From Armatimonadota bacterium (lineage in GTDB: Bacteria; Armatimonadota; Zipacnadia; Zipacnadales; UBA11051): a DNA stretch of 11,983 bases. Below, piece after piece: positions 6,424 to 11,983 of this stretch. The position numbers and the translations under genes were made by a program. A model generated the notes under the pieces. The model was not told the DNA's origin. It worked only from the letters and a program-made list of their open reading frames with translations, and did no database searches. How positions within the stretch are numbered: the stretch's first letter is position 1; every line of letters begins with the position of its first letter. The stretch covers positions 11,901-23,883 of the forward strand of contig DPJP01000187.1 of the NCBI GenBank assembly GCA_003542955.1. Direction: 5' to 3'.

Positions 6424-6488
6424 TATCGCGGCAGCCACGACCCATGCCGGAGCCGCCGTGGATTGCGCCCGGTTCCCTGTCGGTGCAA

Positions 6489-9400
6489 TCACATGGCCGG
6501 TTCGTTGGTCAGGCAGAGCTTCTGGATGACGGCCGCACACCCCGCCGGCCAGGTGAGCGTCACCTCGTGTTCTCCGGCAGTGAGGGCTGTCGCGCCGGGC
6601 AGGTGTAGCCACTCGTGGTTCGTCGAGGCGCTGACTGCGAGTTCCCCTGCGTCGCGCCCATCAATGGCAACCTCGACCCGCGCATCGGCTCCGCGCCCCA
6701 TCCCGCGTGCGAACAGCCGATAGGTGTCATCAAGCGGCACGTTGATGCTGAAGACAGCCCGACCCGTCTTCTGCTCCGGGGCGGAGATCGTCTGCCAGGT
6801 CGTGGTGAACTCGTCGGGCTGGAGTGCGAGCCCGCCGGTGAGACGCGCCTGCGCGGCATCGCCCGTAGGATAGACGTAGGTGTCGCGCTCCGGAAGCTCG
6901 GCCGGCACGATGGCGATGTCATCGAGGTACATCAGCACGTTCTCCTGCGGCTCGCGGGTGCCGGTGCTGACGGCGATGTACAGCGCATCGTAGTAGTCCG
7001 GGACCTCGAACTCGCATGAGAGCCGCTGCCACTCTCCGATGCGGCTGAGGTCGTATGCATTGGTGCTGACCGAATCGCGCGTGGCGCCCTTTGAGCGGAA
7101 TGCGATGCGGGGCTTCGGCGCCGGGATACCCTCGCCCAGTCTGTCGACGCGCAGCCACATCTGCGCGCGGTAGCGCCGTCCCGGCTCGAGCCACACGATC
7201 TCCCAAGGCGCCCCACAGGCGTACCAGGTCACGAGGTACTCGCCCTGCCCGGCGATCTTCCCGCTCGCTTTCGCGCAGGCGGCGCCGGTGTGAGATAGCT
7301 CGGTTGTGATCTCATAGGCCAGCTCCGGCCTGGTGCGCCAGCCGTCGCCTGTCTGCTCGAAGTCGGGGTTGGGCACCAGCGCGGGGACCGGGCGGCGCGC
7401 CGGGCTCAGTGCCGCGGCCAGCATCGCCCGTGAGTACTCGCCAAAGCCGATGCCCTCGAAGCGCGATATCTCCGCAATCGCTTCAGGGGCGGATGCAATC
7501 GGCAGCCCATACATAACCTGATTGCCCGCGCCCCCGCCCTGGAACGCCGCAAGCCCGCGCGCAAAGGCCTTGCGCATGATCTCCATCATCCGGCGGTCAC
7601 CCGAGTAGTTGGCCGCAAACGCCTGCCCGTTGGCCGTCACCATGGTCAGGATCGGGCTGGTACCCGTCTTCGGGCAACTGGTGTAGTGGAATGCGCCCTC
7701 CTGCTCATCCCACATGGTGTCGATGGTGAAGCGGGCGATCTTGACGATGCGTTCGGCCACCTCTTCGTCGCCGGTCGCCAGGTAGAGGTACTTAAGCGCG
7801 GTCATCAGCACCCCGGCCATGAAGCCGGCCTCGCCGGAGTGCTTCTCCTCGCAGTCGCAGTGGCCGCCGCTGAGCGGGTGTACCCACAGGCCGTAGCGCT
7901 CGTCTCCGAGTTCCTTGACCACCTCGTACATCAGCCGCATGCCGTTGAGATAGTACTCGTCACCGGTGGCGAAGTAGCTCGACATTGCGATGATGCCCAT
8001 CCAGCCGGGCACACGCGCATTCCCGTACCGGAAGTTCACCGTGTTGGGGCCCGAGCCCCAGTCGGCGAGTTGCTGTGCCGCGCGCCGCACCTGCTCATCA
8101 CCCGTCAGCAGGGAGTACTCCCAGTTGCCCTGGGCCCACATGTGGCCCTCGTTCTCACAGTAACCGCAGGCGTAGATTGACATATCGAGGTGATTGAGCG
8201 GGTAGTAGCCGCCCGTGTGGCCCATACAGTGGACCCACGCCTGGCCGACGCGCCGGGGGCCGCCGGCTCCACACTTCTGCCCGGCCGCATGATGAACCAC
8301 ATCGACATCGGCATTGTGACGTGCGGCCCGCTCCGCGGCGATGAAGAAGCGTCTGTCGCCCGTGCGGAAGTACTGGCTCAGCAGCCCGTGCTGGGTGTCA
8401 TACTCGATGTTGCGCCAACTGTAGGGCCGGCCGCCCGGGGTGTCGCCGTAGTTCATCAGCCCGTACCAGTGGTTCTGCTCCACTGCGTCAAAGTACTCGT
8501 CGACGCCCTGGTGCAGCAGCTCGTCATAGAGCGCGAATTCCTCGGGCTGCTTTGCGGCGATCTCGAGCAGCGCACCCGAGCCGGTGTACCAACTCCCCGG
8601 CGCCGACACGACCAGCGGGGCGTTGACCCGCGCGAGCAGTTGCGCCGGCGTTGCGGCATCGCCTGGGCCCATCAGCAGCTCGTGACGCTTCTGGAAGCCT
8701 GAGCGGAATGTGTAGACGCCGTCGCGGATGTAGTAGTAGTGCACCCATTCATTCGGCTGATTCGCGTAGCGGTCCGCCGGCGTGATGGTGGGGTAGAGGC
8801 CGACCGTGAGACCCTCGGCGGGCGCTGAAAGCGACTTCGGCCAGTTCTGCCAGAAGTCGCGCACTGCGATGCTGAAGCCTCCGCGTGTGAGCAGGCCGGG
8901 GCAGCGACCACCCTCCGCTTCCCCGAGCAGACAAGCGGTATCTGAGTGCTGGAACAGGCGCTGCCCGTCGGGAAGCTCTGATAGCGAGCCCCCCTCGACC
9001 GCAACCTGCGCTGCCCCCTCGCCGCCTGCCGCGGCGGGCGAGAAGACCAGGTCGAGCGAGGCAAATGGCTTCATCTCGTCGCCATACTGCATGTCTGGGC
9101 TGACGATGTCATGCTTGAGAATGTGGTCTACGCGCACGAAGGGGTCGCCGGCATGGCAGAAGTAGCGCAGCTCGAAGCCGTAGTAGGGCTCACCCGTGGC
9201 GGTGACATGGTGGCCGCTGACCCTGATGACGACCCGCTCGCGCGTATCCTCCTCGACCTCCACGGCCTCGACAACTCCGGTGAGCTTCTCGCCCTCGACC
9301 GTCGTCAGCACGCTGACAGGCGTCCGGGTAATGCGCCTGACGTCTGTTTGCAGTGTCCCTACCCCGTCCGTTGTCCCGATTGCGAAGCGTGCAGGCCCCA

Positions 9401-10142
9401 TATCTACAAGGAGACGCTCTGCCTCGCGGGTGAGCATCGAGTGTGGCTGCTTGCCGACTTCCCCTTGAACCTGTGTCCCTATGGCCAGTTGAAGGCTCTC
9501 CGTCTCATTGGCGCCGACCTTCACGCATCCGCTCACCAGCAGCCACTTGATGCTGCCGTCGGGCCACCGCAGCAGCGCCCTCCCTGAGGTAGATATATGT
9601 GTGTCGCCATCGACCAGCGCGGCCATGTCGCTGCTGCCGATGGCGCCTTCGGGCAGCGGAATACCGAATGAGACCGGCTCCTCGCGGTCGACGCCCTCAG
9701 TCTCAGTCACCGTCAGGGGAATGGCCTGCCGCTCGACGTTGCCCCGGGGGAACTGGGCAGGCGGCGCGACGCGTGTCACCTCCGTCTGCGCCCGGCGTCC
9801 ATCGGTGTCAGAGACGGTGACCCGCACGAACACAGGCGCATCAAGGCTCAAGCCGGGGAGGTCGAAGCGGTGGTTGCGCATGGGCTCATCGGGTTTGACG
9901 TCCCAGAGCGCGAGCGGAGACGCGGTGTCTGGGCATGACTCATCCGCGCCCCACTGCAGTGTCGGCACGGCGGGCACGCTGGTGGTGAAGCGTACCTGAC
10001 ATGTCCAGCCGTTGTTTTCCTCGCTCCGTACGGCCTTCGTGGACAGGTTCTCAATCAGGAGGTGCCTGGGGGCGGCCTCCTGCGCGAGACTGATGCCGCA
10101 GGCGAACAGGGAAAGCGCAATCAGGGCGGTGAGCAGTCGCAT
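6489..10142 (-). CDS. Secreted multidomain protein of the PcRGLX/YetA family (exo-rhamnogalacturonan-lyase-like) with two C-terminal carbohydrate-binding-like domains
   Basis: The 1217-residue product has a signal peptide (residues 1-20, probable cut SLA|QE). The start is ATG 10142 with GGAGG at 10150-10154 (7 nt spacing). Domains by eye: a fibronectin/Ig-like domain (~25-130); an N-terminal RIFT-barrel-like region (~140-430) with PVSFGIPLPEGA and RWPDGSIKWLLV; an (alpha/alpha)-type catalytic-like region (~500-915). That last region has SWRNIEYDTQHGLLSQYFRT, AARHNADVDVVHH and FWQNWPKSL just before it, all typical of the PcRGLX/YetA group. A CBM4/9-like jelly roll (~922-1080, opening NPDFEQTGDGW) and a second beta-sandwich (~1088-1213, CBM6/35-like) follow. 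Characterised PcRGLX removes disaccharide units from rhamnogalacturonan I by beta-elimination, so pectin breakdown outside the cytoplasm is the leading guess. The family is broad and substrate may differ. It lies 74 nt after the ACT-domain gene. Confidence 0.82.
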   Translation of the reverse strand: MRLLTALIALSLFACGISLAQEAAPRHLLIENLSTKAVRSEENNGWTCQVRFTTSVPAVPTLQWGADESCPDTASPLALWDVKPDEPMRNHRFDLPGLSLDAPVFVRVTVSDTDGRRAQTEVTRVAPPAQFPRGNVERQAIPLTVTETEGVDREEPVSFGIPLPEGAIGSSDMAALVDGDTHISTSGRALLRWPDGSIKWLLVSGCVKVGANETESLQLAIGTQVQGEVGKQPHSMLTREAERLLVDMGPARFAIGTTDGVGTLQTDVRRITRTPVSVLTTVEGEKLTGVVEAVEVEEDTRERVVIRVSGHHVTATGEPYYGFELRYFCHAGDPFVRVDHILKHDIVSPDMQYGDEMKPFASLDLVFSPAAAGGEGAAQVAVEGGSLSELPDGQRLFQHSDTACLLGEAEGGRCPGLLTRGGFSIAVRDFWQNWPKSLSAPAEGLTVGLYPTITPADRYANQPNEWVHYYYIRDGVYTFRSGFQKRHELLMGPGDAATPAQLLARVNAPLVVSAPGSWYTGSGALLEIAAKQPEEFALYDELLHQGVDEYFDAVEQNHWYGLMNYGDTPGGRPYSWRNIEYDTQHGLLSQYFRTGDRRFFIAAERAARHNADVDVVHHAAGQKCGAGGPRRVGQAWVHCMGHTGGYYPLNHLDMSIYACGYCENEGHMWAQGNWEYSLLTGDEQVRRAAQQLADWGSGPNTVNFRYGNARVPGWMGIIAMSSYFATGDEYYLNGMRLMYEVVKELGDERYGLWVHPLSGGHCDCEEKHSGEAGFMAGVLMTALKYLYLATGDEEVAERIVKIARFTIDTMWDEQEGAFHYTSCPKTGTSPILTMVTANGQAFAANYSGDRRMMEIMRKAFARGLAAFQGGGAGNQVMYGLPIASAPEAIAEISRFEGIGFGEYSRAMLAAALSPARRPVPALVPNPDFEQTGDGWRTRPELAYEITTELSHTGAACAKASGKIAGQGEYLVTWYACGAPWEIVWLEPGRRYRAQMWLRVDRLGEGIPAPKPRIAFRSKGATRDSVSTNAYDLSRIGEWQRLSCEFEVPDYYDALYIAVSTGTREPQENVLMYLDDIAIVPAELPERDTYVYPTGDAAQARLTGGLALQPDEFTTTWQTISAPEQKTGRAVFSINVPLDDTYRLFARGMGRGADARVEVAIDGRDAGELAVSASTNHEWLHLPGATALTAGEHEVTLTWPAGCAAVIQKLCLTNEPAM

Positions 10143-10216
10143 GGCGACGCCTCCACGAATGACAATGTGTGGCACAGCTGCAGAGTTCTCGCAGAGTGGG
10201 GGAAAGCCCTGCCGCC

Positions 10217-10612
10217 TCAGCCTCCGCCCCCGTCATCTATCGGGAAGCCCACGCCTCGAAGGGCATCCAGCCCCGCTTCCGCCTCGTCAGCCTGCAGCAG
10301 AATGTAGTCGGCGGAGAACGTGGACACAACGAGGATGTTCAGCCCCGCCTCCGCGATCGCCCCGCACACCGTCGCCAGGAAGCCTACGCCCTCGAACGGT
10401 GTCGCCACGCTGACCTCTGTCAGCCGGTAGCCGCGGCGGATATCGAGCGCGTCAAGCTCGCCGATCTGCTCCTCCCGAGCAATCACCGTCGTCTCGGATT
10501 GGTCCGTCGCAACCATGAAGTGGCGTGAGGGCAGTGATGACGGCCGCAGCCGGGCGACGCAATACGTCCCCGGCAGCATGACGACCGGGCTGTTGGCGAT
10601 GATACCGGTCAA
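10217..10612 (-). CDS. ACT-domain protein (ACT_7/CASTOR-like, amino-acid-sensing type)
   Basis: The short product (131 residues from TTG 10612) has the layout of small tandem-ACT proteins. MLPGTYCVARLRP is near the N terminus and a conserved TTVIAREEQI segment follows. The C-terminal ACT unit reads EGVGFLATVCGAIAEAGLNI, then VSTFSADYILLQ, close to the STYDTDYILV signature of ACT_7/CASTOR-like proteins. These bind amino acids or act as small regulatory modules; the ligand here is unknown. The start is uncertain. TTG 10612 lacks a well-placed Shine-Dalgarno, while an in-frame CTG at 10619-10621 sits exactly 7 nt from a perfect GGAGGTG and would add MDD. It is a cytoplasmic protein, transcribed toward the lyase-like gene and possibly with it. 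A link between the two functions is not evident. Confidence 0.88.
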   Translation of the reverse strand: MTGIIANSPVVMLPGTYCVARLRPSSLPSRHFMVATDQSETTVIAREEQIGELDALDIRRGYRLTEVSVATPFEGVGFLATVCGAIAEAGLNILVVSTFSADYILLQADEAEAGLDALRGVGFPIDDGGGG

Positions 10613-10628
10613 GTCGTCCAGGCAGTCG

Positions 10629-10635
10629 CACCTCC
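10629..10635 (-). promoter_or_regulatory. Shine-Dalgarno site of the ACT-domain gene (points to a CTG start)
   Basis: GGAGGTG on the minus strand is followed by 7 nt and then CTG (10621-10619), in frame with the ACT-domain protein. The nearest standard start, TTG 10612, is 16 nt away. No other standard start codon in this frame is better placed. Confidence 0.6.
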
Positions 10636-10740
10636 GGGCAAGCAGTTGCCGAGTCTGCGGCGGGGCCAGATGCTATCGGTCCGCAATCGCCTATTCGGCG
10701 CGTGAGTGCCCGGCCCTCCCGCGCGCGTCACGTGAAGGTG

Positions 10741-10758
10741 CGGCGGCCGAGGCCGCCG
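10741..10758. repeat. GC-only inverted repeat, 8-2-8, upstream of the URO-D-like gene
   Basis: CGGCGGCC, then GA, then GGCCGCCG form a perfect short-loop palindrome 54 bp before the GTG start at 10813. It is in the divergent gap between the ACT-domain gene and the URO-D-like gene. A TCACGTGA palindrome lies just before it at 10728-10735. Either could be an operator half or leader structure, but in DNA this GC-rich the chance rate of such short palindromes is appreciable. No convincing promoter hexamers were found in this 190-bp gap. Confidence 0.35.
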
Positions 10759-10812
10759 AAGTGTGTGACCAGCCGGCCTGAGACCGATCTCCACTGCCAG
10801 ACGGAGCTGCCT

Positions 10813-11874
10813 GTGAACGGTCGAGAACGGGTTCTTGCAGCTTTGCGGGGCGACACACCGGACCGCGTGCCCCGGGCGCTCAGCTTCGGCCGCGTGGACC
10901 TCGAGCGCCTCCTGCCGCCGGATGAGCCGCGCGAGAGCTTCGTCGATGTCGACTTCATCCTGTTCCCCGACCGGCCGCAGGATCAGGCCCTCCGCGAGCT
11001 GGTGAAGGCCCACCGCGTCGACACCCGTCTCGGCACTCCGGAGCAGGCCGCCAACTACGCTGCCTGGGACTACCACCCCGAGATACCCGAGCGCAGTAGC
11101 CCTCTCGAGCGGGTCAGTTCACTGCAGGAGATCCTCGACTTCCCCTTCCCCGAAGACGCAGAGGGGCTGGATATCGCCGAGATGGCCCGGCAGGTCGATG
11201 AGATTCACAGCCGTGGTCTGGCCGCCGGCAGCACACTCCCGCACCTCGGTGGCGAGCTGTTCGAGCCTGCGTGGCGCCTGCGCGGGCTCAAGGCCCTGCT
11301 GCTGGACTTCACACTCCGGCCGGAGTGGGCGCGAGTACTGCTCCGCAGGCTCGGCGAGATGGCGCAGGCGAAGGCACGGGCGGTGGCGGAGGCCGGCGCG
11401 GACGTGCTTTCGCTGGGTGATGATGTGGGGATGCCCGGCAGGATGATCTTCAGCCCGGAGCACTGGCGGGAGTTCATCAGGCCGCAGATGGCCGCCATTG
11501 TCGCGGCAGCGAAGTCGGTCAAGCCCGACATCCATGTGATCTACCACAGCGACGGCCACTACGAGCCGATAGTGGGCGATCTGATCGAGATCGGCATCAG
11601 TGCCATCAACCCGCTGCAGCCCGAACATATGGATGCCACGCGGATACGCAGGCGCTTCGGGACGAGGATAGCCTTCTGGGGCACAGTCGGCTCTCACAAC
11701 AGCTTCGCACTCGCCACGCCCGAAGCGATTCGCGAGCAGGTCAGGCTCCGCGTCGAGACGCTTGGCCGCGCGGGACTCGTCCTCTGCCCGGCCTATGGCG
11801 TCGGCTGGCCCGACACCATCCCGTTGGCGAACATCCGCGCCTTCCTCGACGCGGCGGAGGAGTTCGGGGGGTAG
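10813..11874 (+). CDS. Uroporphyrinogen-decarboxylase-family protein (methyltransferase-like, not HemE)
   Basis: This 353-residue protein opens MNGRERVLAALRGDTPDRVPR, the usual start of URO-D-superfamily methyltransferase-type proteins (MtaA/CmuA-like). It continues as a (beta/alpha)8 barrel: GADVLSLGDDVG (~196-206), SPEHWREFIRP, then IYHSDGHYEPIV (~243-254), INPLQPEHMD and a final WPDTIPLANIRAFLDAA. The catalytic motifs of true HemE are missing, so it is not a heme-pathway decarboxylase. MtaA-type enzymes hold zinc with H-x-C and a later cysteine. Here the site reads H245-S-D247 with C325 about 78 residues on, so the middle cysteine is replaced by aspartate. The start is GTG 10813 with GGAG at 10803-10806 (6 nt spacing). 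An ATG/GTG-type frame reaches back to 10702, but that part is R/P-rich and spans the palindrome. Substrate and cofactor are unknown. No corrinoid protein gene is beside it in this window. Confidence 0.9.
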   Translation: MNGRERVLAALRGDTPDRVPRALSFGRVDLERLLPPDEPRESFVDVDFILFPDRPQDQALRELVKAHRVDTRLGTPEQAANYAAWDYHPEIPERSSPLERVSSLQEILDFPFPEDAEGLDIAEMARQVDEIHSRGLAAGSTLPHLGGELFEPAWRLRGLKALLLDFTLRPEWARVLLRRLGEMAQAKARAVAEAGADVLSLGDDVGMPGRMIFSPEHWREFIRPQMAAIVAAAKSVKPDIHVIYHSDGHYEPIVGDLIEIGISAINPLQPEHMDATRIRRRFGTRIAFWGTVGSHNSFALATPEAIREQVRLRVETLGRAGLVLCPAYGVGWPDTIPLANIRAFLDAAEEFGG

Positions 11875-11885
11875 CCGGGCGGGGC

Positions 11886-11918
11886 CGCCACCGAGTGACG
11901 CGATCGGGCGCGGTGGCG
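11886..11918 (+). terminator. Possible terminator-like hairpin after the URO-D-like gene
   Basis: CGCCACCG (11886-11893) and CGGTGGCG (11911-11918) are exact reverse complements, 11 bp after the stop codon, with a 17-nt loop. No T-run follows, so it is not a standard intrinsic terminator. It may just protect the 3' end or be fortuitous. The rest of the window (11919-11983) shows no gene that I can support. Confidence 0.25.
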
Positions 11919-11983
11919 CGGGCGGTATCTCCAGTACAGCCTGCAGCGCTTGCGTTCAGAACTCCTGATATGGCACATCCCCG

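Noticed and set aside
6461..6490. GATTGC/GCAATC 6-bp stem overlapping the lyase-like gene's stop codon as a terminator
   Set aside because: It is short, has a 19-nt loop and no U-run, so it cannot be told from chance.
6223..6612. Upstream extension of the exchanger frame
   Set aside because: It crosses the riboswitch, its promoter and the end of the lyase-like gene. The ATG at 6222 has a perfect Shine-Dalgarno and begins the first membrane segment.
10702..10812. N-terminal extension of the URO-D-like protein
   Set aside because: It is R/P-rich and spans the 8-2-8 palindrome. The family start MNGRERVLAAL coincides with GTG 10813 and its GGAG.
1..11983. CRISPR arrays, tRNA/rRNA genes, insertion sequences, phage or defence genes
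   Set aside because: I looked for them on both strands and saw no regularly spaced repeats, cloverleaf, transposase/integrase motif or toxin-antitoxin pair.

Overview
This is a GC-rich bacterial window with strong GGAGG-type Shine-Dalgarno sites and some TTG/GTG starts. No rRNA, tRNA, CRISPR array, transposase or phage gene is visible. Ribosomal protein S2 and the first codons of EF-Ts sit beside secreted carbohydrate-active proteins and a URO-D-like methyltransferase-type protein. That mix suits a free-living, polysaccharide-degrading bacterium of the Armatimonadota/Planctomycetota kind. The phylum is an inference; the sequence alone does not fix it.

Layout, left to right. (1) Minus strand: rpsB (1010-183) followed by the start of tsf (36-1, cut by the window edge). 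A structured leader with two hairpins runs right up to the rpsB ribosome-binding site. (2) Minus strand: a two-gene operon of paralogous zinc-type medium-chain dehydrogenases (3171-2140, then 2143-1196) joined by an ATGA overlap. The second one lacks the structural-zinc lobe. (3) A divergent intergenic region with a perfect 11-3-11 inverted repeat. (4) Plus strand: a secreted TIM-barrel-like protein (3389-4459) and a small DUF1284 protein (4476-4913). (5) Minus strand: a CaCA-type (Na+/Ca2+ exchanger superfamily) membrane protein (6222-4954). Its leader (6383-6277) reads as a yybP-ykoY Mn2+ riboswitch, with a good sigma70-type promoter just upstream. (6) Minus strand: an ACT-domain protein (10612-10217) and a 1217-residue secreted multidomain protein of the PcRGLX/YetA exo-rhamnogalacturonan-lyase-like family (10142-6489). 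(7) Plus strand: a uroporphyrinogen-decarboxylase-family protein (10813-11874).

How the parts may work together. The large secreted lyase-like protein and the secreted TIM-barrel protein suggest breakdown of pectic or other plant or algal polysaccharide. The dehydrogenase pair may oxidise a released sugar or polyol. These links rest on gene neighbourhood and family membership, not on shown substrates. The riboswitch-controlled cation exchanger looks like a separate metal-homeostasis unit, and the riboswitch points to Mn2+ (or Mn2+/Ca2+) export. It is the most informative item here, because the regulatory RNA gives a substrate hint that the protein family alone does not.
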